Part shown: in pieces, positions 19,126 through 29,144 of the stretch
How the letters are laid out: each line of letters opens with the position of its first letter
Position numbering within the stretch: position 1 is the first letter of the stretch
Assembly (NCBI RefSeq): GCF_027158485.1
Contig: NZ_JAMKYJ010000003.1
Source: Oxalobacter formigenes
GTDB taxonomy: Bacteria > Pseudomonadota > Gammaproteobacteria > Burkholderiales > Burkholderiaceae_D
Strand: one strand, 5' to 3'
DNA length: 64,000 bases
The notes under the pieces: generated by a model
What the model saw: only the letters and a program-made list of their open reading frames with translations
The model's database searches: none
What the model was told of the DNA's origin: nothing
Made by a program: the position numbers and the translations under genes

Positions 19126-19629
19126 ATGTTCAACGAGTCTGCTCCCCAAAACCAGTCGGGCATTTTATCCGATGTATTCAAAATGACTCCCGAAGAGATT
19201 CTGAACCGGGCCAGAGCGCGCGCAAAAGAGCAGAACCTTTTATGCGCCGGTGCAGTCACTCCTGAAGAAGCATGGGCTCTCGTTTGCGCCGATGCCGCTG
19301 TCATTGTCGATGTCCGTACGCAGGAAGAACACAAATTCGTCGGCTATGTCCCTGACTCCATCCTCATTCCCTGGATGTGCGGGAATTCCATGGTCAAAAA
19401 TCCCAGTTTCATCAGCGAAGCTTCCAAACAACTCGGCAAGGATGCCAATATCCTGATGTTGTGCCGGAGTGCAAAACGTTCGGCCGGTGCTGCCGAAGCC
19501 CTGACCTTTGCCGGATACACCAGTGTTTTCAATATCATGGAAGGTTTTGAGGGCGATCTGGACGAAAACATGCAGCGTAATCACATCAACGGCTGGCGTT
19601 TCAGAAAACTTCCCTGGTCACAGGAATAA
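19126..19629 (+). CDS. rhodanese-like sulfurtransferase
   Basis: Single rhodanese domain protein of 167 residues. The active-site loop CRSAKRS begins with Cys113, and the family entry motif VDVRTQEEHKFVGYVPDS is at residues 61-78. The start at 19126 follows an AAGGAAA ribosome site; an in-frame GTG at 19096 would add ten residues without such a site. An N-terminal stretch of about 45 residues precedes the domain. It stands alone and is followed by a terminator. The physiological sulfur donor or acceptor is unknown. Confidence 0.88.
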   Translation: MFNESAPQNQSGILSDVFKMTPEEILNRARARAKEQNLLCAGAVTPEEAWALVCADAAVIVDVRTQEEHKFVGYVPDSILIPWMCGNSMVKNPSFISEASKQLGKDANILMLCRSAKRSAGAAEALTFAGYTSVFNIMEGFEGDLDENMQRNHINGWRFRKLPWSQE

Positions 19630-19647
19630 CATCCTTCCCACTATCAG

Positions 19648-19669
19648 ACGGCTTTTATGCCGTTTTTTT
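19648..19669 (+). terminator. intrinsic terminator after the rhodanese gene
   Basis: ACGGC at 19648-19652 pairs with GCCGT at 19659-19663, and seven T follow. It lies 19 bases after the stop codon. Confidence 0.85.
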
Positions 19670-19832
19670 CTGCTGGTGAGAGAATCAGGCAATCATCAGG
19701 CATGATTGTATCTGGCCTCTCCTCTCCCGCAAGAGCATACTTTTTCCATAGCGGATACGTTTATAAAACGCCTATCGGAAATTTTTTCCGCCAGCAATCC
19801 GTTTTCGATGACAACTTCGGCAAATGGAAAAT

Positions 19833-20345
19833 ATGAAAAAGATTTTGATGATCCCGGTGCTGCCCGGGCTGGTGTTGTCCTCCAGTGCCTGTTCCTCCGA
19901 CTCGGGTGATACCGCCCGTTTTTCAACGAATCGTACTGTTAAAACGCCTGAACAAACCCGGATTCCCGATCATTCAGACAGCTTGATGAACATGAAACTG
20001 AATATTATGACGGATAAGGGAGTGGTTCATGCAAGGCTATACGATAATGCAAGCGCAAAGGATTTTATTGCCCTGTTGCCACTCACTTTGATGCTGGAAG
20101 ACTTTAACAAAACGGAAAAAATTGCGGGATTGCCAAAAGGGCTGTCCACAAGTGGAGCACCAAACGGATACACACCTCACAAGGGCGATATCGCCTTTTA
20201 CGCTCCCTGGGGAAATCTGTGCATTTTCTATCGTGATTTTCGGTATTCACCGGGTCTGGTGCAATTGGGGAAAACAGACGATGACGGAATTTCAAAGCTG
20301 ACAACAAGCCATTCTGTCACGATAAGCCTCGATACAGACCAATGA
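19833..20345 (+). CDS. cyclophilin-like fold protein, probably exported
   Basis: About 170 residues. A short hydrophobic N-terminus (KKILMIPVLPGLVLSSSAC) looks like a lipoprotein or secretion signal, though the residue three before Cys is Ser, so lipidation is uncertain. From residue about 53 the sequence (MKLNIMTDKGVVHARLYDNASAKDF and later GDIAFYAPWGNLCIFYRDF) resembles the cyclophilin-like family of bacterial proteins. These are not shown to be prolyl isomerases. The start could also be 19824. It lies 59 bases before the acetyltransferase gene on the same strand and may share its transcript. Confidence 0.7.
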   Translation: MKKILMIPVLPGLVLSSSACSSDSGDTARFSTNRTVKTPEQTRIPDHSDSLMNMKLNIMTDKGVVHARLYDNASAKDFIALLPLTLMLEDFNKTEKIAGLPKGLSTSGAPNGYTPHKGDIAFYAPWGNLCIFYRDFRYSPGLVQLGKTDDDGISKLTTSHSVTISLDTDQ

Positions 20346-20404
20346 TCAGGCCAGTAATAAAGAGAGTGTTTGATCAGACAAGATGACAATTTAATGAGGA
20401 TAAT

Positions 20405-20962
20405 ATGAAAGATATTTTTGAACGGTCCAGATCGGGAGAGCCGGTCAGTATCGGCGACGCAGACTATAAAGAAATGCAAGATGCTCTTGAACTGGCAAGA
20501 CGGATAACCGGAGAAATCAATACCGTTTATCACACACCTGTCGAAGTCCTCAACCTCTTGCGCCGACTGGGCGCGAAAATCGACGATACCGCCGAAATCC
20601 GGACGCCTTTTTATACCGATTTCGGCAAATTCATCGAAGTCGGCAAAAACGTGTTCGTCAACAATGCCTGCACTTTCATGGACAGGGGCGGCATCATACT
20701 TGAAGACGAGGTGAAAATCGGGCCACGGGTCAACCTGATTACGGAAAACCACGATCTTGATCCGACGAAACGGAGAACACTCATCTCCAACAGGATTGTC
20801 GTTAAAAGAAACGTCTGGATCGGAGCGGCAGCGACGATATTGCCCGGTGTGACGATCGGTGAAAACGCCGTCGTGGCTGCCGGAGCTGTCGTGACAAGAG
20901 ACGTGCCTCCCAACACAATTGTGGCAGGCGTACCGGCAAAAGTGATCAAACAGATCCCATAA
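20405..20962 (+). CDS. sugar O-acetyltransferase, LacA/Maa/NodL type
   Basis: Hexapeptide-repeat (left-handed beta-helix) acetyltransferase of 185 residues using acetyl-CoA. The N-terminal helical part (MKDIFERSRSGEPVS) and the repeat region (VFVNNACTFMDRGGI, GPRVNLITENHDLDPTKR with the catalytic-type His, IGAAATILPGVTIGENAVVAAGAVV) are typical of maltose/galactoside acetyltransferases. A GAGGATAAT ribosome site precedes the ATG. The sugar acceptor is unknown. Confidence 0.88.
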   Translation: MKDIFERSRSGEPVSIGDADYKEMQDALELARRITGEINTVYHTPVEVLNLLRRLGAKIDDTAEIRTPFYTDFGKFIEVGKNVFVNNACTFMDRGGIILEDEVKIGPRVNLITENHDLDPTKRRTLISNRIVVKRNVWIGAAATILPGVTIGENAVVAAGAVVTRDVPPNTIVAGVPAKVIKQIP

Positions 20963-20963
20963 A

Positions 20964-20993
20964 AAAAGCCGGATCGACAATATCCGGCTTTTT
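20964..20993. terminator. bidirectional terminator between the acetyltransferase and radA
   Basis: AAAAGCCGGAT and ATCCGGCTTTTT flank a 7-base loop, with an A run on one side and a T run on the other. It can serve both convergent genes. Confidence 0.9.
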
Positions 20994-21007
20994 ATGCATC
21001 CATCCGG

Positions 21008-22378
21008 TTACTGAAGCTCCCGCAGGCGATCGAACGCTTCATCGATCCGTTCAACGCCAATGACAGTCAGACCTTCAAACGGCTGTTTCGGTGCATTGGC
21101 TTTTGGAATGATCGCCATTGAAAAACCGAGTTTGACCGCTTCTTTCAGGCGATCCTGCCCTCTCGGCGCAGGCCGGATTTCACCGGCAAGCCCGACTTCG
21201 CCGAAAACAACGAGTCCTCTCGGCAAGGGCTTGTTCCGCAGGGATGAATTGATGGCCAGCAAAACGGCCAGATCGGCAGCTGGCTCGCTGATTTTGACAC
21301 CGCCTACCGCATTGATGAAAACATCCTGATCGTAAGCGGCGATATTGGCATGCCGGTGCATGACGGCCAACAGCATCGCCAGCCGGTTCTGTTCCAGCCC
21401 GACAGACAATCTGCGGGCGTTTGGGGTCGGGGATGCATCGACCAGAGCCTGAATTTCGACCAGTAACGGCCGCATGCCTTCCAGCGTCGCCATGACGCAG
21501 GAACCGGCGATTTCGCGCTGATGCTGCGAGAGGAACAGGGCAGACGGATTGGATACCCCCTTCAATCCCTTTTCCGTCATGGCGAAAACGCCCAGTTCGT
21601 TGACCGCCCCGAAACGGTTTTTGAACGCGCGGATCAGGCGGAAGCTGGAATGGGCATCGCCTTCGAAATACAGGACGGTATCGACGATATGTTCCAGTAC
21701 GCGGGGGCCTGCCAGTGCCCCTTCCTTGGTGACATGCCCGACCATGATAATCGTCGTACCCGACTGTTTGGCAAAACGGGTCAGCTGGGCAGCGCATTCC
21801 CGGACCTGTGCGACAGACCCCGGAGCGGATGTCAGCGCATCGGAATAAATGGTCTGGATCGAATCGACCACGGCGACTTCCGGTTTCAGCTTGTCCAGCG
21901 TGCCGATGATTTTCTCCAGCTGAATTTCAGCCTGTAACTGGAGGTTCTGGGCAGTTAGCCCCAAACGTTTGGCGCGAAGCGCGACCTGCGCGCCGGACTC
22001 TTCCCCGCTGACGTAGAGCACGTTCTTGTGTTGAGCCAGATTGACCAGTGTCTGCAAAAGCAGTGTCGATTTGCCGATACCGGGATCGCCGCCGATCAGG
22101 ACGACCCCGCCGGACACAAGTCCTCCGCCGAGTACCCGGTCGAACTCATTGATACCCGATTCGAAACGGGGAACGTCTATTGCGTCGATATCGGCTAGGG
22201 ACAGGACCGGTGCCGTCTGTGCAATTCCCTGACGATTGGTTGAAAAACGGTTGGCAGAGGACTCGATGACCGTTTCGACCAATGTATTCCATTGCCCGCA
22301 GGCCGGGCACTTGCCTGCCCATTTGCTGCTGATGCCGCCACATTCGGTACAGGTATACTGGATTTTCGCTTTAGCCAT
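21008..22378 (-). CDS. radA: DNA repair protein RadA
   Basis: RecA-related ATPase of 456 residues that helps branch migration in recombination repair. The N-terminal zinc finger uses Cys10, Cys13, Cys24 and Cys27. Walker A (GGDPGIGKS) is at 97-105, the RadA-specific KNRFG motif near residue 252, and a Lon-protease-like domain at the C-terminus. Length and order are standard. It lies downstream of alr on the same strand with 39 bases between them, so co-transcription is likely. Confidence 0.97.
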   Translation of the reverse strand: MAKAKIQYTCTECGGISSKWAGKCPACGQWNTLVETVIESSANRFSTNRQGIAQTAPVLSLADIDAIDVPRFESGINEFDRVLGGGLVSGGVVLIGGDPGIGKSTLLLQTLVNLAQHKNVLYVSGEESGAQVALRAKRLGLTAQNLQLQAEIQLEKIIGTLDKLKPEVAVVDSIQTIYSDALTSAPGSVAQVRECAAQLTRFAKQSGTTIIMVGHVTKEGALAGPRVLEHIVDTVLYFEGDAHSSFRLIRAFKNRFGAVNELGVFAMTEKGLKGVSNPSALFLSQHQREIAGSCVMATLEGMRPLLVEIQALVDASPTPNARRLSVGLEQNRLAMLLAVMHRHANIAAYDQDVFINAVGGVKISEPAADLAVLLAINSSLRNKPLPRGLVVFGEVGLAGEIRPAPRGQDRLKEAVKLGFSMAIIPKANAPKQPFEGLTVIGVERIDEAFDRLRELQ

Positions 22379-22417
22379 AAATCTCGTTCAATGAGGTGTG
22401 CCGTTAAATGAATGCCT

Positions 22418-23497
22418 CTACCAGCATTCCACGATTCTCGGGCGCAATGACAGGGCGCACATGAGTTCATATCCGACCGTACCGGCCGCTTCTGCGACCT
22501 CGTCGATCGGCAACTCATTGCCCCACAGGGTTACCTTGCTGCCGACGTGGGCGTCCTTCACAGGCGTCAGATCGACCGTGATCATATCCATCGAGACGCG
22601 CCCGACCAGACGGGTTTTCACGCCATCGACAATAACGTGGGTTCCCTCCGGAGCCATACGGGGATATCCGTCGGCATAGCCACAGGCGACGACACCGATT
22701 TTCATCGGGCCGGTTGCGGTGAATATACTGCCGTAGCCAACGGAATCGCCCTCGTTGATGTTCTGGATCTGGATGATTTCGCTGGACAGGGTCATTACCG
22801 GCTTCAGACCGTATTCTTCCGCTGTCTTGCCACCCGGTGTGCCACCGTAAAGCATGACACCGGGACGAACCCAGTCGGTGCGCAATTGTGGATGGAGCAA
22901 AATGGCGCCGGAATTGGACAGGTTGCGAACGCCCGGCAATCCGGCCGATCCGGAATCGAAGCGCTTCAATTGTTCTTCAACGGACATTTTTTTATGTCCT
23001 GACACTTCAGAGTTGGCGAAGTGGGTCATATGGGAAATTTCCCGAACATTCGGGATTTTTTTCAGGCGTTCATACGCTTTGGAATATTCTGCAGGAAGAA
23101 AACCGAGCCGGTTCATGCCCGTATTCATTTTCAGGTGAACGTCCACCGGCAAATCGAGACGGGATTTTTCGAGCATGTCGATCTGTTCGTCACAGTGAAC
23201 GGCAAAAGCGATGTTATAACGGGCCAGAATCGGCAATTCATGGGCATAGAAAAAACCTTCGAGCAGCAATATCGGCTTTTTCCAGCCGATTTCACGCAGG
23301 TGAATGGCCGATTCCATTTCGATCAGTGCAAAACCGTCTGCATCGTTCAATGCCCGAACGGAACGTTCAAGACCATGACCGTAGGCATTTGCCTTGACGA
23401 CGCCCCATATTTTTGCTCTCGGGACAGTGGAACGGACGACGGAAAGGTTATGCTGCATGGCAGCGATGTCGATATTGGCAACTAAAGGTCTGGTCAT
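22418..23497 (-). CDS. alr: alanine racemase
   Basis: PLP enzyme of 359 residues that interconverts L- and D-alanine for peptidoglycan. The PLP lysine is in VVKANAYGHG (Lys35), the catalytic tyrosine is in GDSVGYGSIF in the C-terminal barrel, and GRVSMDMITVD is present. The start at 23497 (MTRPLVANID) gives the normal length; a longer frame to 23698 adds sequence unlike the family. An intrinsic terminator-like hairpin sits only about 15 bases before this start. Confidence 0.96.
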   Translation of the reverse strand: MTRPLVANIDIAAMQHNLSVVRSTVPRAKIWGVVKANAYGHGLERSVRALNDADGFALIEMESAIHLREIGWKKPILLLEGFFYAHELPILARYNIAFAVHCDEQIDMLEKSRLDLPVDVHLKMNTGMNRLGFLPAEYSKAYERLKKIPNVREISHMTHFANSEVSGHKKMSVEEQLKRFDSGSAGLPGVRNLSNSGAILLHPQLRTDWVRPGVMLYGGTPGGKTAEEYGLKPVMTLSSEIIQIQNINEGDSVGYGSIFTATGPMKIGVVACGYADGYPRMAPEGTHVIVDGVKTRLVGRVSMDMITVDLTPVKDAHVGSKVTLWGNELPIDEVAEAAGTVGYELMCALSLRPRIVECW

Positions 23498-23510
23498 GGG
23501 AAAAACTGTC

Positions 23511-23540
23511 AAATAAAAATAAAACCCGCCTCGTTGCGGG
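23511..23540 (-). terminator. terminator-like hairpin in the alr leader
   Basis: Read on the minus strand, CCCGC (23540-23536) and GCGGG (23529-23525) form a stem followed by TTTTATTTTTATTT, and the alr ATG comes right after. It could be an attenuator or the end of a short upstream transcript. Confidence 0.6.
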
Positions 23541-23767
23541 GTGATTCGATACGGATCAAGCCATTCTGGCTCCCGGAAATCGGGCTTATCTGCAAATAAA
23601 AGCATATTACCCCCCATCCTTGCGGGAGGCAATCTCGCCCTGAAACAATATGAAAAAAGACAGCCGGAAGAACGATCTGGAAGTTTTCCATAATACAAAA
23701 AAATCTGACCCGGCCATCCTTAATATTGTAAACTTGAGGTTTTGACGTTTATAGAAGACCGTAATAT

Positions 23768-25021
23768 ATGAATCGTGGCTTTTATGCTGTCATGGCAGCG
23801 GAATTCTTTTCCTCGCTGGCGGACAATGCGCTTCTGATCGTTGCCATCGCCATTCTGGCCCAAATGGATTCTCCGGCCTGGATGACGCCGCTTTTACGGC
23901 TGTTCTTCGTACTCTCTTACGTCTGTCTGGCGGCTTTCGTCGGCGCTTTTTCCGATTCGATGCCAAAAGGCCGCGTCATGTTCATCACCAATACGGTCAA
24001 ATTCATTGGTTGCAGCCTGATTTTCGCTGGCATTCATCCCCTGATTTCCTACGCTATCGTCGGGCTTGGCGCTGCCGCCTATTCCCCAGCGAAATATGGC
24101 ATCCTGACAGAAATGCTGCCAGCCGAAAAACTCGTCGTCGCCAATGGCTGGATCGAAGGACTGACAGTGAGTTCCATCGTTCTCGGAACCGTTCTGGGCG
24201 GTGCGCTGATCAACCCTCACGTTTCCGCCTTTCTGGTCGGCCTGATCCATTTCGCGGAAGCTACCCCGGCCATTGCCGCGCTGACCGTCATCATGCTGGT
24301 TTACATTCTGGCTGCGCTCTTTAACCTGCGTATTCCCGATCCCGGCGCGCGATATGCCAAACAGTCGTTCAACCCTGCCGCATTGCTGAAAAGTTTCTAT
24401 CACAGCTTCACCACTCTCTGGCACGACAAGCTTGGCCAGATTTCACTGGCCGTCACCACCCTCTTCTGGGGAGCAGGCGCGACACTCCAGTTTATCGTGC
24501 TGAAATGGGCGCAACATGCTCTTGGCCTGCCACTGGACAAGGCCGCCTTTCTGCAGGGGATCGTCGCGGTCGGCATTGCCATCGGCGCCGTCTCGGCAGC
24601 CAGATTCATCAAACTGAAAAATTCCCTCAAGGTCATGAAACTCGGCGCGGCCATGGGCATCGTCGTCATGGTCATGACGATGGTACATTCCGTCTGGCTC
24701 GCTTATCCGCTTCTCGTCCTTGTCGGCGGCCTCGCAGGATTCTTCGTCGTGCCGATGAATGCCCTCCTCCAGCATCGGGGTCATGTACTTCTGTCTGCCG
24801 GTAGCTCTATCGCCGTACAAAACTTCAACGAAAACCTGTCTATTTTGACAATGCTGGGTGTCTATTCACTCCTGATCGCACTTGACCTGTCCACCAATGC
24901 CATCATTATCCTTTTCGGCAGTTTCGTCACCCTGACCATGTTGCTCGTCATGTACTGGCATGCCTGTAACCAGAAAAAACAGGATTCCCTCCACCTGATC
25001 GGCGAAGACAAGCGTCACTGA
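23768..25021 (+). CDS. lplT: lysophospholipid transporter LplT
   Basis: MFS-type inner-membrane flippase of 417 residues that brings lysophospholipids back across the membrane. The opening (MNRGFYAVMAAEFFSSLADNALL) and AKYGILTEMLP near residue 110 are characteristic of LplT. About twelve hydrophobic helices are visible. In many bacteria it is paired with or fused to the acyltransferase Aas; none is adjacent here. It is divergent from alr. Confidence 0.92.
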   Translation: MNRGFYAVMAAEFFSSLADNALLIVAIAILAQMDSPAWMTPLLRLFFVLSYVCLAAFVGAFSDSMPKGRVMFITNTVKFIGCSLIFAGIHPLISYAIVGLGAAAYSPAKYGILTEMLPAEKLVVANGWIEGLTVSSIVLGTVLGGALINPHVSAFLVGLIHFAEATPAIAALTVIMLVYILAALFNLRIPDPGARYAKQSFNPAALLKSFYHSFTTLWHDKLGQISLAVTTLFWGAGATLQFIVLKWAQHALGLPLDKAAFLQGIVAVGIAIGAVSAARFIKLKNSLKVMKLGAAMGIVVMVMTMVHSVWLAYPLLVLVGGLAGFFVVPMNALLQHRGHVLLSAGSSIAVQNFNENLSILTMLGVYSLLIALDLSTNAIIILFGSFVTLTMLLVMYWHACNQKKQDSLHLIGEDKRH

Positions 25022-25043
25022 TTTTCCTTAAAACGGGAAAAAC

Positions 25044-25074
25044 AAAAAAACGGGATACGAGATCCCGTTTTTTT
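25044..25074. terminator. intrinsic terminator after lplT
   Basis: AAAAAAACGGGAT at 25044-25056 and ATCCCGTTTTTTT at 25062-25074 form a strong stem with a short loop and A/T runs on both sides, able to end transcripts from either direction. Confidence 0.92.
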
Positions 25075-25095
25075 ATATCCTGCCGCCAATGCACA

Positions 25096-25117
25096 GCGAT
25101 GGTGGAAGCACCATCGC
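25096..25117. repeat. 9-base hairpin after the autotransporter gene
   Basis: GCGATGGTG and CACCATCGC are separated by GAAG. The stem is perfect, but there is no T run on the autotransporter side. It may stabilise a transcript end. Confidence 0.6.
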
Positions 25118-25136
25118 CTTCATGAAACAAAAACGG

Positions 25137-27530
25137 TCAGAACGATACTCTCAGACCGACATTGACATTCCAGAGAGACCGGACATGGTCGCCATCCTGA
25201 CGTTCGAATTCGCCATAGAGACGTGCCTGATCGTTGAATTTCCAGTCGATGCCCAGACCGTAATATGGACGGGTACCGGAAATATCGCCTTTGAAAACGT
25301 TGTCGGCATTGATGATCGTTTTGTCGTCGCCCGTGAATTCATGGATAACACCGCCTTTCACGTAAGGCTGGACATAACGGTTTTTGCTGATTTCCCATTT
25401 TTTGCCCAGGACGAGACCGGCACGGCCTGTTACGACATCGGCATTTTTGGTATCGACTGCCAAACCGTTATCCATCGTGAAATTCTTGCCTTTCAGCCAG
25501 AAATACGACAACTGGAGTTGCGGTTCGATGAACACGTCATTGGCCAGTTTGAAATGGCGGCCTGCCTCGATACTGGCGCCGAGCGCATAACGGTTGTACG
25601 AACCCGATACCGGCGTACCGTCGAGCATGTGGTCACTGATTTTCTGATGATACCGATCCCAGGAGAGCACACCGTCAGCATACCAGCCATCGGTATGTTT
25701 CCATGTCGCATAGGCTGCCAGTCCGAAGGATTCGTTCTTGCCCGAGCCGCCCCATAATCCGTGAAGATCCTGATCGGCTTTCGTATATTGGCCCTTGACA
25801 CCGAAAAGCCAGTCATTATTGGCATCCTGCTTGACCAAACGGTCGAAACCGGCTGAAGCGCCATAAACGTCCTGAGAGAAACGGGTATCTTCCAGACCGT
25901 CGAGCTTGTCCTTCTGGCCAAATGCCCGGAACCAGAAACCGTCCTTTTTCTCGTCGTAACGGATTTCACCCATACGCTTGCGCAAATCGGCCAACTGGCT
26001 GTGCCACATCGAATAGGAAGAAGCAATCCCTGTCAGCGTCACGACCGCTTCCGCCGTAGGCGACAGGATTTCCCGTTCGGTACGTTGCAGATACCAGCCG
26101 GTTCCGACACCGGTATTGGCATTGGTTTCGTTATGCAGGTCATAAACGTAAGTACCGGCATCGACCAGCCGTGCCCGGTTTTCCAGCACGAATGAAGCGT
26201 CGCCGGAGGCCACTTCAGCCAGATAGGTATTCATCCGTTCGCGCTGCGGTTCGGCACCGACACTGTGAACGAGAATCCGGTTGGTGCCTGTACCGTTAGT
26301 GACCTTGATCGTATCGGATGCATCCCCCTCGATATCGGTTTTGAGCTTGAAGAGCGAGCCCCCTGAACCTTCCAGATTGTCGATCTTCAAGGTCTGGAAG
26401 TTACCGGGCAGATACGTCATGTCGATGATGGCATTATTCCCGGTATAAAAATTGGTGACCCGGCTGTTGCCCGCCACATTCCACGTTGCCCCGTTTATCG
26501 CGGTCAGATGGGTCGTACCGTCCGCCTCGACGACCCGACCGGTCAGGCTGGACGCATTATTCGTCAGGCTCAGGGTAATGTCGCCACTGTTCTGCGAAAG
26601 GATGTGTCCCTTGACGACACGGGTTGCACCATCGTCCGTACCATAATCGCCCATCTTGATTTTCCCGTTACTGAATACACGGGCGGCATAGGTCAGGCCG
26701 TTACCGTTGACGGCACTGATATTGGCGTCACCTGTAATATTGATCGCGCCATCCACTCAATTGGCAATCAGGGCATGGGCATCGACATTATTGTTTTCAT
26801 TGACGGAAACGTTGGTCGTTTTGGCATCGATATTGACAACGCCTTCACTTGCCCAGATGCCGTTGTAGGCATACCAGGTGCCTGTCCGTCCCGCTCCACC
26901 GACCTCGACGTTAACCGTATCGTACTGAAGGTTGGCGGTGTGGTTGGCATCCCCGGCCAGACTCCAGCTATATATGCCAATGGCATTATTTCCGGTCGCA
27001 TGGACATCGAGCGTTTTACCCCGCATTTCGATATTCATGTCCCGGCCCAGTTCGATAGCGCGGGCTTCAGTATTCGGCGCATTGGCACTGACCGTCAGGT
27101 TATCGACAGAAAAGTTGGCACTGCTCGGCGTTCCGGGATTGACCGTATTCAGTACGTACAAGCCATGAACGACGGTACCGGTAGCCTGGCCGGTTGCGGA
27201 AACTTCCATGTTCTTTCCGGTAACCGTAATGTCGTCCCCGGAAGAAAAGCCCGTTGTCTGTCCCAAAGACGTTCCGTTAGTGACATTGATTTTCAGGGAA
27301 TCATTAATCTGGACCGTTACGGGATCGTATGTAGAAGAATTGATGAAAATCCCGGTACTGGAACCGCCATCGTCCGGCACAGCCGGTTTATCTACCTGGA
27401 TCACTTTATTGTCATAGACAATATCGTCCGTCACGATCTCGCCGTACATATCGTCGGCAAAAACCTGATTGGATATCAATAAGCTTAACAATAAAGGGAC
27501 TGCAAAAGGTATGACGCGTTTATTTATCAT
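25137..27530 (-). pseudogene. autotransporter (type Va secretion) split by an in-frame stop
   Basis: A 797-codon reading frame for a surface autotransporter. It begins with a signal peptide (RVIPFAVPLLLSLLISNQVFA, start at 27530), continues with a beta-helical passenger rich in Thr, Asn, Val and Gly, and ends in an autotransporter beta-barrel of about 270 residues whose last residue is Phe, as required for outer-membrane insertion. A TGA at 26757-26759 interrupts the passenger after codon 257; the frame is the same on both sides and the next codon is GTG. The N-terminal 257 residues alone could be exported but not anchored. The second part has no signal peptide. It is either a recent nonsense mutation, a sequencing error or a readthrough case. 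The passenger function is unknown. Confidence 0.85.
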
Positions 27531-27772
27531 TGCTGAAGTCCTGTATTGGTTGTAAACGAAGACTTCACTACTAGAGCGCAGGACAAAACGTGAAAACTTG
27601 ATATGTATCCAATTACTCCCGATTAAAGGGGAATTCGGTCAGACCATCTGTGATTTCTTAAAAACGTGACATTGAAAACTGCTGCATTTACAACGCTTGT
27701 GCATTGAAAACACAATGCTTTTCGAGTGTAAAAACACCTTCCCCAAGGGAGTCGTTCAGTCAGGAAAAAGCA

Positions 27773-28975
27773 TCAATCCGGCGTATTGAGCCGTTTTTTG
27801 GCAATAACAAGAAAAATGAGGGAAAGTCCGCAACAGACCAGTGTCATGACACTGATGGACAAAATCATGTCGGCAAAACCGGTCAGCGGCGAAACGACGG
27901 CTCCGAAAATGAACAGGAAAAAGCCGATGATGGCTGAAGCGCTTCCGGCTTTGGCCCTTTCCAGTGTCAGCGCCAGCGATGTGGAGGTCGGCAAGATCAT
28001 GCCCAGCGCCACCATCATCAGGAAAAGCAGCGCTTCAAGCAGATAAAACGACCAGCCCAAAACCAGAACGATGACGAAACACAGGCTGGAACCGGCCAGC
28101 CAGTAAACTCCTGTTGAAAGCGCATTGAAAACCCGGTCGAAACGCGGCGTCAGACGGCTGCCGACAATCATGCCCGATGCATTGATGGCAAAACACAGGC
28201 TGTACATGAATGCATCGAGATGAAAATATTCCTGAATCAGAAAGGGGGACGAGGCGATATAGGTGAAAAAAACACCCATCGCAAACATCTGTATCCAGAC
28301 GTAATTCATGAAGCGGCCATTTTTCATGATCGGGATGAAATTGCCGAATGAATTGAAAATGCTTCCTGCAATGCGTCGCTCTTTCGGAAGCGATTCCCTG
28401 AAAACCAGAGACACGATAAAAAGGATCACACCGATTCCGAGAAGGATAAGGAAAATACCCTGCCAGTCGGTGTATTTCATGACAAAACCGCCGACAACCG
28501 GCGCGATGATCGGCGCCAGTCCGTTAATGACCATCAAAAGCGAAAAGAAATCCGCCAGCTCCTTGCCCTGATACAGATCGGCTGCGACTGACTTCGAAAT
28601 GACAACGCCCCCCGCTCCGGCAATCCCCTGAAAAACCCGGAAAAATACGAAGGATTCAATATTCCATGAAAAAAGGCAGGCAACCGTCGAAACAATGAAT
28701 AGTGCCATCGAGATGAGCAACATCCCTCTTCTGCCATATTTGTCGCTGGCAGGGCCGATGATCAGCTGACCGCCAGCCAGTCCCATCATGCTGGTTGTCA
28801 GGCTCAACTGTACCCATGATGTCGTCGTTCCAAACCAGGCAGCCAAAGCAGGCAAACCGGGCAGATAAAAATCGGTGACAAACGGCCCGAACGCGGACAT
28901 CATGCCCATCGCGATCAGTAAAAACAGCCGGGAATTCATCCTGACCGGTTTATCCGTTTGCAAAACCTCACTCAT
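27773..28975 (-). CDS. Bcr/CflA-type drug-resistance MFS transporter
   Basis: About 400 residues and twelve helices. The helix 1 region (GPFVTDFYLPGLPALAAWFG) and the loop after helix 2 (GPASDKYGRRGMLL) are diagnostic of the Bcr/CflA proton antiporters. The start at 28975 gives the usual family length; a second Met at 28939 is possible, and the frame remains open upstream to 29182 without family likeness. It is divergent from tonB. Substrates cannot be predicted. Confidence 0.88.
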   Translation of the reverse strand: MSEVLQTDKPVRMNSRLFLLIAMGMMSAFGPFVTDFYLPGLPALAAWFGTTTSWVQLSLTTSMMGLAGGQLIIGPASDKYGRRGMLLISMALFIVSTVACLFSWNIESFVFFRVFQGIAGAGGVVISKSVAADLYQGKELADFFSLLMVINGLAPIIAPVVGGFVMKYTDWQGIFLILLGIGVILFIVSLVFRESLPKERRIAGSIFNSFGNFIPIMKNGRFMNYVWIQMFAMGVFFTYIASSPFLIQEYFHLDAFMYSLCFAINASGMIVGSRLTPRFDRVFNALSTGVYWLAGSSLCFVIVLVLGWSFYLLEALLFLMMVALGMILPTSTSLALTLERAKAGSASAIIGFFLFIFGAVVSPLTGFADMILSISVMTLVCCGLSLIFLVIAKKRLNTPD

Positions 28976-29144
28976 ATCTGTAAGAAGCAGGAAAAAACAG
29001 TCTTTATACTCTGCAGCGATGCTTTCTGGCAAGTGGCTTGTTCTATCATATATTCTTCGATGGCTTTCGACGATACAATAGCCGCTGTTATTGCCTAATA
29101 TCTGTTTACTACTCTTACAGTATTCCTTTTCAGGCTTTTTTTCG

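Noticed and set aside
26757..26759. TGA read as selenocysteine in the autotransporter
   Set aside because: Passenger domains are not selenoproteins, the position is not a redox site, and no SECIS-like hairpin was seen just after it.
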